Program-made: the position numbers and the translations under genes | Notes under the pieces: model-generated | Told to the model about the DNA's origin: nothing | Database searches by the model: none | Seen by the model: the letters and a program-made list of their open reading frames with translations, nothing else | Shown: positions 1 through 9,068 of the stretch, in pieces | Position numbering within the stretch: the first letter of the stretch is position 1 | Layout: each line of letters starts with the position of its first letter | NCBI RefSeq assembly: GCF_007993735.1 | Contig: NZ_CP042453.1 | Coordinates: 682,001-746,000, forward strand | DNA: 64,000 nucleotides | Direction of reading: 5' to 3' | Origin: Arenimonas daejeonensis | GTDB taxonomy: Bacteria; Pseudomonadota; Gammaproteobacteria; Xanthomonadales; Xanthomonadaceae

Positions 1-842
1 GGTTGTCGCCGGCTTCATGGCCGAGGTTGTCGTTGACTGCCTTGAACTGGTCCATGTCCATCAACAGCGCCGACAGCGGCCGGATGTGCCGGCGGGACTC
101 GGCGATCAGGCGCTGGCCGTGTTCGATCAGGCCATTGCGGGCCAGCACGCCGGTCAGCGGGTCCACCGAGGCCAGGCGGCGCAGGTCCTCGTAGGCGCGC
201 TCGGTGTGCATCAGCACGAAGCCCAGGCTCAGGAACATGACGCCGACGCAGGCGTAGACGAACACCACCAGGTCGCTGGGCCCGGCTTCGAGCAGGCTGC
301 CGGCGATGCGCGGCGCCAGGGAATGTTCGAGGAAGCGCCAGACCGCCACGGCGACGCCGCAGGCCGCGAAGATCCCGGTCAGTCGGGCCGCGCTGAAACC
401 ACCGATGCTCAGCGCCGGCCGCAGCGCCCAGGCGATTCCGCCCAGCAGGGCCATCGCCGCCACGGAATTGACCAGCACGCGCGCGCTGTAATTCGGCCAG
501 ACATCGGTGAACACCAGCAGCAGCGTGACCACCACGGCCACGGCGCTCCAGCCCAGCCAGCGCCGTTCGGGCAGGCCTGGAAGCCACGCACGGCCCGGCA
601 CATCTCGGCGAAACCCAGCAGCAACAGGCCGTTGCCCGGGAAATGGAGAGCGTGTCCGAGACCATGCCGCGCATCGCCAGCAGCGCCCAGGCGGCCGGGT
701 GCATCAGCAGGCCGATGGTCCAGATCCGCAGCTGGCGCCGCCGTTCCGCCGGAAAGCCGCGGCCGGCCTGCGCAAGCAGGACCACGGTGAGGGCGCTCAG
801 CAGCACGCCCACCAGCATCACCGAACGCACGTCCAGAGCCAT
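1..842 (-). CDS. Membrane diguanylate cyclase (GGDEF), 3' end beyond the window
   Basis: The N-terminal part is a multi-pass membrane domain: helices start at the ATG at 842, and a further hydrophobic stretch ends in a conserved HTER element near 190. A GGDEF domain then begins with DPLTGVLARNG and the metal-binding segment MDMDQFKAVNDNLGHEAGD at 10-70. The GGDEF signature and C-terminus lie left of position 1. The reading frame breaks twice, near 637 (CCCGGG) and near 590 (a G apparently lost after CCAGG); both look like sequencing errors. The family makes cyclic di-GMP from two GTP at the inner membrane. The protein is a clear paralogue of the GGDEF gene at 3045-4251, with the same membrane architecture and the same HTER...DYLTG/DPLTG junction. 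The input ligand is unknown. Confidence 0.8.
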
Positions 843-951
843 GTCGTCCCCACCCGCGGCCAGCGGCCACTGGTCACAAGCCTACCCCCGGCCGGGGTGC
901 GGGGTTGTGATTGACATCAACTTCACCGATTCATGGCAGACTCCGCCCCAC

Positions 952-1080
952 AGAAGGGAGTAGCTCCCGCTGCCGAGATCGTCATCACGGGCCCGGACCC
1001 ACGTCCAAAGCCCCGGTCCGGCAGGCAGGCCGCCAGGCCTGCGAGCGAGACCTTCGCCCGCCCACGGCGAAGGTCGTTCC
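952..1080 (+). promoter_or_regulatory. yybP-ykoY (Mn2+-sensing) riboswitch
   Basis: The leader of the TerC/Alx gene carries the conserved blocks of this class in order: GGGAGTAGCTCCC at 956-968, GTCATCACGGGCC at about 981-993, and GCGAGACCTTCGCC at about 1045-1058, with variable paired arms between. The 3' strand GACCTTCGCC (1049-1058) can instead pair perfectly with GGCGAAGGTC (1066-1075) across a 7-nt loop, giving a plausible expression-platform switch just before the ribosome-binding site. A TTGACA at 911-916 may be the -35 element. In this family Mn2+ binding raises expression of exporters such as alx and mntP. The assignment rests on motif matching by eye. Confidence 0.82.
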
Positions 1081-1135
1081 ATCCCGGAACGTCGCGCCCG
1101 CATGCGGTCGCGAGGCACGTTCCCGGAGACGCCAT

Positions 1136-2104
1136 TTGGAAACCATCGCCACCCCGTTCATGTGGGCCGTGTTCACGGCCTTCGTCCTCGCCGCCCTCGT
1201 GGTCGACCTGCTGGTGTTGCGCCAGAACGGTCCGCACAAGGTCAGCTCGCGCGAGGCGCTGATCTGGTCCGCCGCCTGGATCGGGCTGGCCCTGGTCTTC
1301 AACGCCGGCCTGTGGTGGTACCTGCAGGACCGCATGCCGGGCGGGGAGGCGGACCGCATCGCGCTCGAGTTCCTCACCGGCTACCCGGTGGAGAAGGCGC
1401 TGGCGGTCGACAACATCTTCGTGTTCCTGATGCTGTTCAACTATTTCGCCGTGCCGCCGCAGAGCCAGCAACGGGTGCTGGTGCTGGGCGTGCTGGGCGC
1501 GATCGTGCTGCGCGCGATCATGATCTTCATCGGCGCGGCGCTGATCGCCCAGTTCCACTGGATCCTCTATATCTTCGGCGCTTTCCTGCTGCTGACCGGC
1601 CTGAAGATGTTCCGGGCCGCCGGCCAGGAGCCCAATCTGGAAACCAGCCCGATCCTGCGCTGGGTCACCGGCCACCTTCCGCTGGTGCGCCGTTACCACG
1701 GCGAGGCGCTGTGGATCGGCCAGGGCAAGCGCCGCAAGTACACGCCGCTGTTCGTGGTGCTGGTGATGATCGCGATCACGGACGTGATCTTCGCGGTGGA
1801 CTCGATCCCGGCGATCTTCGCCATCACGCTCGACCCGTTCATCGTGCTCACCTCGAACGTGTTCGCGGTGCTGGGCCTGCGCGCGCTGTATTTCCTGCTG
1901 GCCGACCTGGCCGACCGCTTCCACCTGCTGGCCTACGGACTGGCGGCGGTGCTGGTGTTCATCGGTGCCAAGATGCTGCTGATCGACGTGGTGAAGATCC
2001 CGGTCGCCATCTCGCTGGGCGTGGTGGCCGTGACCCTGGCCGGCGCGATGCTGGCCAGCCTGTGGATCAAGCCGCGCGACAAGGAAGCGGCCGGGTCGGC
2101 CTGA
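1136..2104 (+). CDS. alx: TerC/Alx family Mn2+-export membrane protein
   Basis: The product is a 322-residue integral membrane protein, the length of E. coli Alx (321). It carries the family hallmarks EKALAVDNIFVFLMLF (about residues 74-89) and TDVIFAVDSIPAIFA, whose acidic residues in membrane helices are thought to bind metal. I chose the TTG at 1136 because it gives the usual N-terminus (METIATPFMW) and sits 7 nt after GGAG (1125-1128). Earlier in-frame starts would lie inside the riboswitch. The riboswitch implies control by Mn2+. By homology to Alx the likely role is Mn2+ efflux, although TerC proteins have also been tied to tellurite resistance and to metal loading of secreted enzymes. 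Confidence 0.88.
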   Translation: METIATPFMWAVFTAFVLAALVVDLLVLRQNGPHKVSSREALIWSAAWIGLALVFNAGLWWYLQDRMPGGEADRIALEFLTGYPVEKALAVDNIFVFLMLFNYFAVPPQSQQRVLVLGVLGAIVLRAIMIFIGAALIAQFHWILYIFGAFLLLTGLKMFRAAGQEPNLETSPILRWVTGHLPLVRRYHGEALWIGQGKRRKYTPLFVVLVMIAITDVIFAVDSIPAIFAITLDPFIVLTSNVFAVLGLRALYFLLADLADRFHLLAYGLAAVLVFIGAKMLLIDVVKIPVAISLGVVAVTLAGAMLASLWIKPRDKEAAGSA

Positions 2105-2121
2105 GGCGGGGTTTGGCGGGT

Positions 2122-2159
2122 TCCCCCTCCCCAACCCCTCTCCCGCGAGGGGAGAGGGG
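2122..2159. repeat. Intergenic GC-rich palindrome of the CCCCTCTCCC family
   Basis: CCCCTCTCCC (2135-2144) and GGGAGAGGGG (2150-2159) form a perfect 10-bp stem over a 5-nt loop, preceded by a CCCTCCCCAA leader. The same leader and arms recur as a four-hairpin block inside hrpB at the far end of the window, so this is a dispersed repeat. It lies 30 bp after the TerC stop and could also act as a transcript-end hairpin, but it has no T-run. Confidence 0.75.
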
Positions 2160-2204
2160 CTTGCAGGGCTTGCGGGGGCTCATCGCGGGCCCCATTTGCC
2201 GGGG

Positions 2205-2963
2205 ATGGATCCCATCGAACATCAGGCCCATGCCGACGCGGTGCGCGGGCGTTTCAGGCGTGCGCTGCTGGCGAGCATGGCTTTCGTGGCGCTGCTGGGC
2301 GCGATCTTCTTCGCCGGCCCGTGGCTGGGCGACCTGCGCATGTTCGCGCTCCAGCCGCAGTCCCTTGCGGGCCTGGTGGGCGTGTTCACGGCGCCGCTGC
2401 TGCACGGTTCGGCCGGCCACTGGCTGGCCAATGCCAGCGCGCTGCTGATCCTCGGGCCGCTGGTCGGCACCGTGTATCCGCGCGCCAGCCTGCGCGCCAT
2501 TCCACTGATCTGGATCGCCTCGGGCCTGGGCACCTGGGTCATCGGCCAGCCGTCCTTCCACCTGGGCGCCAGCGGGCTGACCCACGGCCTGGGCTTCCTG
2601 CTGTTCACCCTGGGCGTGCTGCGGCGTGACAAGGCGGCGATCGCGGCGGGCCTGATCGCGTTTTTTCTTCTTCGGCGGCATGCTGCTGACAGTGCTGCCG
2701 CGTGAAGTGGGCATTTATGGGAATACCACCTGTGCGGCGCGATCGCCGGCGTTGTCTCGGCCTTTCTCTGGCGCCACGCCGACCCGGAACCGCCCCGCCG
2801 CCGCTACAGCTGGGAGGAAGAACCCGAGCCGGCGGCCGAAGACGCCGAACTCGAGCTGCCGGCGCCCAGCGAGGTCCCGGTGCTGTGGCAGCGACCGCCC
2901 GACCGCAACGGCGTGGTGCTGCCCTTCCGGCCACGGGTCGGGCCGGAAACGCCTCCGGAATAA
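2205..2963 (+). CDS. Rhomboid family intramembrane serine protease
   Basis: A six-helix-type rhomboid core is visible. HGSAGHWLANASALL (about residues 66-80) matches the family H...H...N helix, GASG holds the catalytic serine, and SWEYHLCGAIAG holds the catalytic histidine after frame correction. An acidic cytoplasmic tail of about 55 residues ends at the TAA at 2961-2963. The frame is broken by an extra T in a T-run near 2665 and by a missing C at 2717 (TTTCATGG read as TTTATGG). The ATG at 2205 is the simplest start; a TTG at 2196 is an alternative. Rhomboids cleave transmembrane segments of substrates within the bilayer. No substrate is suggested by the neighbours. Confidence 0.82.
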
Positions 2964-3044
2964 GTCGTGCTTGCGCACCCGCGCGAGCGATGAAACCCTA
3001 GCCGGATTCAGGCGCCAGGCCGCCCCGGGGAGCGGCGACGACGG

Positions 3045-4251
3045 ATGCATTGGACCTTCGATATCCGCTCGGCCCTGCTGGTCGGCGCCCTGCTCACGGT
3101 GCTGGTGGGTGGCCTGTTGCTGCTCGCCAGCCGCAGCTTCCGCCGGCCTATCGCGAGAGCATGAACTGGTGGGTGTCCAGCACCTTCCTGCTGCCCTGCA
3201 GTTTCGTGATGCTGGTGCTTCGCGACGTTGCGCCGCCCTGGGTCGCGGTGACCCTGTCGAACACGATGATCGCGGCGAGCCTTGCCTGCGTCGCGATCGC
3301 GATCGAGGTGTTCCAGTCGCGTCCCCGCCGGCGCCTGCATCTGTGGGCGCTGGTGGCCGCGGTCGCGATCTGCACGGCCGGCCTGGGCCATGTGCTGGAG
3401 CCGGCCGCGGCCCGCCTGTCGGTGGTGGCGGGGCTGCTGGCGGCACTGCTGGCCTGCGGTTTCTGGAACCTCTACCGGCGGCCCACGCCCGACAGCCGCA
3501 GCCACCACATCCCTGGGCGTGGTGCTGGCGGTGTCGGTCGTGATCCTGGGTTACCGCGCGCTGGCGATGTTCTTCGACCCGAGCCAGGTGACCGACGTGT
3601 TCGCGCTCAGCCCGGTGCAGGTGCTCACCTATGCCGTGGGCAGCGTGCTGCCGGTGGTGGCGAGTTTCGGGTTCCTGCTGATGTGCACCGAACGCAGCCA
3701 GCGCGAACTGCGGCGCGCCGCCGGCACCGACTACCTCACCGGCTGCTTCAACCGCCGCGCGATCGAGCAGCACGGGGCCCGCGCCATTGCCGCGGCGCGC
3801 CGGCACGGCATGCCGCTGGCGGTGCTGGTCGTGGACATCGACCACTTCAAGCGCATCAACGACGAACTCGGCCATGCCGCCGGCGACCTGGCCCTGGTGC
3901 AGGCGGTCACCCGCATCCGCACCACGCTGCGCACCGAGGACATCCCTGGGCCGGCTGGGCGGCGAGGAGTTCATCGTGCTGATGCCCAATACCGACAGCG
4001 CCAGCGGCATCAGCGCCGGCGAGCGCATCCGCCAGGGGTTTTCGGCAGCGCCGCTGCGCATGGGTGGCGATCAACGCACGGTGACGCTGTCGATCGGCGT
4101 CGCGGTGCTGGCACCGGCCGACCGGCTGTTCTCGCAGCTGCTGCAGCGCGCCGACCGCGCCATGTACGCCGCCAAGAACGCCGGCCGCGACCTGGTGATG
4201 GCCGATGCGATGAGCGGTTGGGAGAGCCCGGGTACCGCGTCCCGCGAGTGA
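3045..4251 (+). CDS. Membrane diguanylate cyclase with intact GGEEF and I-site
   Basis: About 215 residues of hydrophobic N-terminal membrane domain are followed by a GGDEF domain with metal-binding VVDIDHFKRINDELGHAAGD and active-site LGGEEF. An inhibitory-site RTED lies exactly five residues before GGEEF, predicting product feedback inhibition. The domain ends with the usual ADRAMYAAKNAGRD element. Three frame breaks are present: about 3147, 3514 and 3950. The last two each show an extra C beside CCTGG (ATCCCTGGG where ATCCTGGGC is expected). The enzyme should synthesise c-di-GMP at the inner membrane. It is a paralogue of the gene at the left window edge. It ends 11 bp from the convergent DUF2238 gene. 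Confidence 0.85.
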
Positions 4252-4261
4252 GGGTGCCCGG

Positions 4262-4897
4262 TCAGCGTGGCCCGGTCCCCAGCTGCCCGTTGTGCCGCCG
4301 CGACAGCAGCACCAGGGCGATCACCGCCCCGCACAGCGCCAGGAACATGTCCCACTGCGTGTCCCAGACATCGCCCCTGGGTGGCCAGGAAGGCATCAGC
4401 CTCGCCGCCCCAGACCAGGGCGGCCCACCATTCGATCATCTCGAAGAAGGCGCTGAACGACAGCGCCGCCGCGACGCACAGATAGGAAAGCCAGCCGCCC
4501 GGGTGCAGCGGGGTTTTTCGCAGCAGCAGCTCACGCGCCAGGATCGCCGGCACGAATCCCTGGGCGAAATGACCCAGGCGGTCGTAGTGGTTGCGGGCCA
4601 GGTCGAATGTTTATGGAACCACAGGCCCAGCGGCGTCAGCGCGTAGGTGTGCGCGCCACCGTAGATCAGGATCAGTGCGTGCGCGGCGAGCAGCCAGCAC
4701 AGCAGGCGCGTGAGCGGAAACCGGTGCCGCGTCAGCAGCACCAACGGCAAGCCCGCCATTACCCAGATGACTTCCAGCAGCCAGGTCAGCCGGTCGTGCG
4801 GGGCGATGCCCGACCAGGCCAGGGCGCCGAGCACCAGCGCGACGAGCAGCAGGCCCTCGGGCCGCGAGGGCGTGTGGATCGTGCCGGAATCGGACAT
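4262..4897 (-). CDS. DUF2238 (YjdF-like) membrane protein
   Basis: This is a multi-pass membrane protein of about 211 residues. It carries the DUF2238 signatures FDLARNHYDRLGHF and GDVWDTQWDMFLALCG, the latter preceded by FFEMIEWW. The ATG at 4897 follows a strong GGGAGG. Two indels interrupt the frame: a base missing near 4612 (TTTCATGG read as TTTATGG on the plus strand) and an extra base near 4376 beside CCTGG/CCAGG. Function of the family is not established. The conserved polar residues inside helices suggest transport or a membrane-embedded enzymatic role, but that is only inference. Confidence 0.8.
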
Positions 4898-4951
4898 CTC
4901 TGCCTCCCGTGATATACGCACCATCATTCCACGATCGCCGGTGCGTCTGGT

Positions 4952-5434
4952 TCAACCCGCCAGGTGCGCCAGCGGCAGTGCGCGCGCCTGCTTCACGGTG
5001 CGCAGCACGAAGCTGGAATTGACGTCGGCGACGCCGCTGGCGTTGAGCAGGCGGTCGAGCAGGAAGCGCGAAAAATGCGCCAGGTCCTGCACCACCACGT
5101 GCAGCAGGTAGTCCATGTCGCCGGTCAGCGCGTGGCAGGCCACCACTTCGTCCCAGGCATTGATGCGTTCGGTGAATTCGGCGATCGCCGCGGCATCGTG
5201 CCGCGCCAGCTGCACGCGCACGAAGGCCTGCAGGCCCAGGCCGACCCGGGCCGGGTCGATCAGCGCGGCATAACCCGACAGCACGCCGGCCTGTTCCAGC
5301 CGCTGCACCCGGCGCAGGCAGGCGGAGGCCGACAGGCTGACCCGTTCGGCCAGTTCGGCATTGCTGATGCGGCCCTCGCGCTGCAGCAGGGCGAGCAGGG
5401 CAAGATCGGTGCGATCCAGGCTGGGAGCGTCCAT
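4952..5434 (-). CDS. Lrp/AsnC family transcriptional regulator
   Basis: This 160-residue protein has the usual Lrp/AsnC layout: an N-terminal helix-turn-helix (LDRTDLALLALLQREGRISN followed by AELAERVSLSASACLRRVQRLE) and a C-terminal RAM ligand-binding domain. The ATG at 5434 sits about 8 nt after AGAAGG; an upstream in-frame extension lacks family similarity. It is divergent from phhA, with only 120 bp between the two starts. Such regulators usually sense an amino acid and control the neighbouring catabolic gene, so control of phhA by phenylalanine or tyrosine is the obvious inference. Confidence 0.9.
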   Translation of the reverse strand: MDAPSLDRTDLALLALLQREGRISNAELAERVSLSASACLRRVQRLEQAGVLSGYAALIDPARVGLGLQAFVRVQLARHDAAAIAEFTERINAWDEVVACHALTGDMDYLLHVVVQDLAHFSRFLLDRLLNASGVADVNSSFVLRTVKQARALPLAHLAG

Positions 5435-5554
5435 TTGTGGCCTTCTTTGGCGGTATTGCACAATAATCTTGCGCCCTGACCGGATAACTGCGCAACAACG
5501 CAAGCCTCTTGCGCCGGCCCGACGCTAGACTGGTGCCAGTCCCCGGAGCCCGCC
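5435..5554. promoter_or_regulatory. Divergent control region with TTGCGC repeats
   Basis: The phhA-regulator spacer holds two identical copies of TCTTGCGCC (5467-5475 and 5507-5515), exactly 40 bp apart, with an inverted TGCGCAA at 5489-5495 between them. The spacing is close to four helical turns, the arrangement expected for a multimeric Lrp-type regulator binding one DNA face. No convincing -35/-10 pair could be assigned. The operator role is inferred from position and symmetry only. Confidence 0.45.
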
Positions 5555-6442
5555 ATGAATTCACCCAGCCGCGTCGAACACCAACTCACCGACAAGGGCT
5601 ACGTGCCGGTCTACACCACGGCGGTGGTCGAACAGCCCTGGGGCGATTACACCGCGGTCGACCACCAGGTCTGGGCAACCCTGTTCCAGCGCCAGCGCGA
5701 GATCCTGGTCGGCCGCGCCAGTGACGAATTCCTGGCCACCCAGAAAGCCATGGGCATGACGCCCACCCGCATCCCGAAGTTCGACGAGCTCAACCCGATG
5801 CTGCGCAAGGCCACGGGTTGGGAGCTGATCGGCGTCGAGGGCCTGTTGCCGGAACTGACCTTCTTCGAACACCTGGCCAACCGGCGTTTCCCGGTCACCT
5901 GGTGGATCCGCAAGCCCGAACAGCTCGACTACCTGGCCGAACCGGATCTTTTCCACGACCTGTTCGGCCACGTGCCGCTGCTGATGAACCCGGTGTTCGC
6001 CGACTACATGCAGGCCTACGGCCGCGGCGGCGTGAAGGCGCACGCCATCGGCCCCGACGCGCTGGTGAACCTGACGCGGCTGTACTGGTACACGGTGGAA
6101 TTCGGACTGATCCGCCAGCCCGACGGCCTGCGCATCTACGGCAGCGGCATCGTCTCCTCGAAGGGCGAATCGATCCACTGCCTGGAAAGCGACGCGCCCA
6201 ACCGCATCGGCTTCGACCTCGAGCGCATCATGCGCACGCGCTACCGCATCGACACCTTCCAGAAAACCTACTTCGTCATCGACAGCTACGAGCAGCTGAT
6301 GGACGCGACGCGGCCGGACTTCACGCCGATCTACGCGCGCCTGGCCCAGCAGGACAGCCTGCCGGCCGGTTCGGTGCAGCCGGGCGACACGGTGTACCAC
6401 CGCGGCACCGGCGAAGGCTGGCTGGACGGCGGCGACGTCTAG
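5555..6442 (+). CDS. phhA: Phenylalanine 4-monooxygenase
   Basis: This 295-residue protein matches bacterial phenylalanine hydroxylases, which convert L-phenylalanine to L-tyrosine using O2 and tetrahydropterin in the cytoplasm. The non-haem iron triad is present: His134 and His139 in HDLFGHVP, and Glu182 in WYTVEFG. The pterin/substrate region FPVTWWIRKPEQLDYL is also clear. The start ATG follows GGAG. There is no N-terminal regulatory ACT domain, as usual in bacteria. The divergent AsnC-type regulator probably controls it. The pterin-recycling dehydratase phhB is not adjacent. The stop codon overlaps that of the convergent downstream gene. Confidence 0.95.
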   Translation: MNSPSRVEHQLTDKGYVPVYTTAVVEQPWGDYTAVDHQVWATLFQRQREILVGRASDEFLATQKAMGMTPTRIPKFDELNPMLRKATGWELIGVEGLLPELTFFEHLANRRFPVTWWIRKPEQLDYLAEPDLFHDLFGHVPLLMNPVFADYMQAYGRGGVKAHAIGPDALVNLTRLYWYTVEFGLIRQPDGLRIYGSGIVSSKGESIHCLESDAPNRIGFDLERIMRTRYRIDTFQKTYFVIDSYEQLMDATRPDFTPIYARLAQQDSLPAGSVQPGDTVYHRGTGEGWLDGGDV

Positions 6443-7146
6443 TCGACGGCAGGCTGGCGCAGACCCTGCATCGCCGGCCGTTTCGGCAGGTACTTGCGGG
6501 TGAGCCAGCTGCCCGCGACGAACGCCACGGCCAATGGGCCGAGCCAGGCGATGTTCTGCAGGGTGGGGCCGGCGAGCATCGGCAGTATTTTCGGCAGGCC
6601 GATGCCCGGGAAGGCGATGTGGGTGGCGATGCCATTGCCAAGCATCGCCTCCAGGTGCTCCTTCATCCACCAGCGCGGGTCGGTCGGCGGCCGACGCGAG
6701 AATCGCCACATCTGCACGAAGATCGCGATGCCGATCAGCGAGAACGCGACGATCACCAGCTGCATCCGGGTCGCGCGGAACAGCCCCAGCCAGGCGACGC
6801 CCAGGCCACTGGCCAGGTTCAGCCACATCAGCCCACGGTAAACGCCTCCGGTGTAGCGGGCCCAGTCGCGCTTGTCGCGGATCGCGCGCCAACTCGTCCA
6901 GACCGCGGTCCCGGTGATCACCAGCAGGTAGGCCAGGAAAGCGCCGGACACCGGCGCGTGCGGCAGGATGATCGTCACCATCGGCAGCGCCAATGCCAGC
7001 AACGCCGCCATCGCCGACAGGAATACCTTGCCAGCGGCGCGGTGCAGGGCACTGCCCTTGCGGGCCAGCCCGGCCGTCCAGAAACTCAGCAGCGCCATGG
7101 TGCCCAGGACGACGTGCATCGCGGCCAGGATCTTGTAGATGCTCAT
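6439..7146 (-). CDS. DUF2306-like multi-pass membrane protein
   Basis: The 235-residue product has about seven hydrophobic segments and conserved-looking polar spots (HVVLGTMALLSFWTAG near the N-terminus; WWMKEHLEAMLGNG in the middle). The pattern resembles DUF2306 membrane proteins, but the assignment is by general appearance. The ATG at 7146 starts MSIYKIL. It is convergent with phhA: the last four bases, CTAG, contribute the stop codons of both genes. No function can be proposed from context. Confidence 0.65.
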   Translation of the reverse strand: MSIYKILAAMHVVLGTMALLSFWTAGLARKGSALHRAAGKVFLSAMAALLALALPMVTIILPHAPVSGAFLAYLLVITGTAVWTSWRAIRDKRDWARYTGGVYRGLMWLNLASGLGVAWLGLFRATRMQLVIVAFSLIGIAIFVQMWRFSRRPPTDPRWWMKEHLEAMLGNGIATHIAFPGIGLPKILPMLAGPTLQNIAWLGPLAVAFVAGSWLTRKYLPKRPAMQGLRQPAVD

Positions 7147-7288
7147 GTCGGGTCCTCCGGTGAGGGTGCCAGTCTCCGGCCCCGGCGCTGATGGCTCAGG
7201 TGCCGGCGGTCACCGGATCGAGGTGCCGGAAGTCACCACTTGCGGCCACCGCCTTGTCGCGACTGCAACACGGACGCAAGCTGACGCC

Positions 7289-8430
7289 ATGCAAGACCGC
7301 CCTGTCACCGGCCCCCGGCCTGGTTCTCCCCGCTCAGCCTGGCCGCCTATGCCGCCTGGGCTGCCGTCTGGTTCGGGCTGGGACACCTGACCGAAGTGGA
7401 CCCGGTGCGCGGCTGGACGGCACGCGCCTGCACGATCGTGTTCCTGCTGGGCTTCATGGCCGAGGACCGGATCGGTCCCCGGCTGGGACGCCACGGATTT
7501 GCGGCGATGGCGCTGCTGTTGGCGACAATGGCCCTCGTGCCGGTGGGCCTGGCGCCGTACGGGCCGGCGCCGATCCTGCTGGTGCTGCTGTCAGCGATGC
7601 TGGCCTCGCGTTACCGGGGCCGCGAATTGTGGGTCTGGCTGGGCCTGATCAACCTGGCCCTGGGCCTGGTGATGTGGTTCACCTGGACGCGCGAGCGCTA
7701 CATCGGCATAACGCTGCTGGGTTACGCCAGCTTCCAGATGTTCGCGGCCCTGGTGATGCGCTACGCCGCCCAGGCGGAACAGGCCGGCGACGCCCTGCGT
7801 GCCGCCAACGCCGATCTGCTGGCGACGCGCTCCCTGCTGGCCGAGGGCGCGCGCGACCACGAGCGCCTTCGGCTGGCGCGTGATCTGCATGACGTCGCCG
7901 GCCACAAGCTCACCGCGCTCAAGCTGAACCTGGCGGCGCTGGCGCGCGACCCGGCCGCTGGCGCCGACCCGCGCACCACTTTTTGCGCGAAGCTGGCCGA
8001 CGAACTGCTGACGGACATCCGCGGCGTGGTGCAGGCGATGCGCCGAGGCGAGGGCCTGGACCTCGGCGCCGCGATCACCACCCTGGCCGATTGTTTCCCG
8101 CGTCCTAGGCTGGAACTGGAGCTGGCGCCGGATGCCCGCCCCGCCAGCCTGAGCCAGGCCGAAGCCGTGCTGCGCACGGTGCAGGAGGGCCTGGTGAACG
8201 CCGCGCGGCATTCGCAGGCGCAGACCCTGTGGGTGGTGTTGCGACGGGAAGGCGGTGAATTGCAGCTGGACCTGCGCGACGACGGCCGCGGAGTCGGCGA
8301 ACTGCGCCCCGGCAACGGCCTGCGCGGCATGCGCGAGCGGCTGGAGGCGGTCGGCGGCGGCCTGCGGATCGAACGTACCGACACCGGCGGCGTGCACCTG
8401 CTCGCCAGGCTTCCGTCGGACCCGGCATGA
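7289..8430 (+). CDS. NarL-type sensor histidine kinase
   Basis: Four to five membrane helices are followed by a HisKA_3 dimerisation domain with phosphoacceptor ERLRLARDLHDVAGHK (His codon at 7888-7890). The C-terminal HATPase domain has an N-box (VNAARHS) and G-box (DDGRGVGE...GNGLRGMRERL). The reading frame from 7396 is open to the stop. Extending to the ATG at 7289 needs one missing base near 7318 in a C/G-rich stretch before CCTGG and restores a first helix (SPLSLAAYAAWAAVWFGL). It overlaps the response-regulator start by ATGA, so the two are translationally coupled. The architecture resembles DesK/LiaS sensors of membrane state, but the signal is unknown. Confidence 0.88.
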
Positions 8431-9068
8431 GCCCGCGTCCGCTCAGGCTCGCACTCGCCGACGACCAGGCGCTGGTGCGCAGCGGCCTGAAGGCGCTGCT
8501 GGCCAGTTTCCCGAGCCTGGACGTGGCGATAGAGGCCGGCGACGGCCAGGCCCTGCTCGATGCGGTCACGGCGACGCCGGTGGACGTGATCCTGTCCGAC
8601 ATCCGCATGCCCGGGCTGGACGGTTTTGGCCTGGTGCGCACCCTGCGCGAACGCGGCGACACCACGCCCGTGGTGCTGCTGACCACCTTCGACGACGAAG
8701 CCTTGCCGCTGCGCGCGGCCGAAGCCGGGGCCCAGGGATTCCTGCTGAAGGACGCCTCGCCCGAGGACCTGTTCGAGGCGATCACGCGCGTGGCGGCGGG
8801 CGAAACCCTGCTGGCGCCGGTGCCCACCGACCCGGTGCGCGCGCGTTACGCCTACCGCGACCAGAGCGAACCCAGCGACACCTTCAGCGAACGCGAGGTG
8901 TCGATCCTGCGGCTGCTGGCGGGCGGTTATTCGAACAAGGAGATCGCGCGCGCGGTGTTCCTGTCCGAGGGCACGGTGAAGAACTACGTGTCCGAGATCC
9001 TGGACAAGCTGGGCACGCGCGACCGCACCCGCGCCGTGCTGAAAGCGATCACGCTGCGCATCATCTGA
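8427..9068 (+). CDS. NarL/LuxR-type response regulator
   Basis: The 213-residue protein has a receiver domain with acidic pair Asp12/Asp13, phosphoacceptor Asp58 (VILSDIRMPG) and the conserved Lys in FLLKDAS. A LuxR-type helix-turn-helix follows (FSEREVSILRLLAGGYSNKE, then SEGTVKNYVSEILDKL). It is the partner of the kinase immediately upstream, with a 4-bp overlap. Its stop abuts the stop of the convergent lipoprotein gene. The targets are not evident; the pair is not flanked by an ABC transporter as DesK/DesR-type systems often are. Confidence 0.93.
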   Translation: MSPRPLRLALADDQALVRSGLKALLASFPSLDVAIEAGDGQALLDAVTATPVDVILSDIRMPGLDGFGLVRTLRERGDTTPVVLLTTFDDEALPLRAAEAGAQGFLLKDASPEDLFEAITRVAAGETLLAPVPTDPVRARYAYRDQSEPSDTFSEREVSILRLLAGGYSNKEIARAVFLSEGTVKNYVSEILDKLGTRDRTRAVLKAITLRII

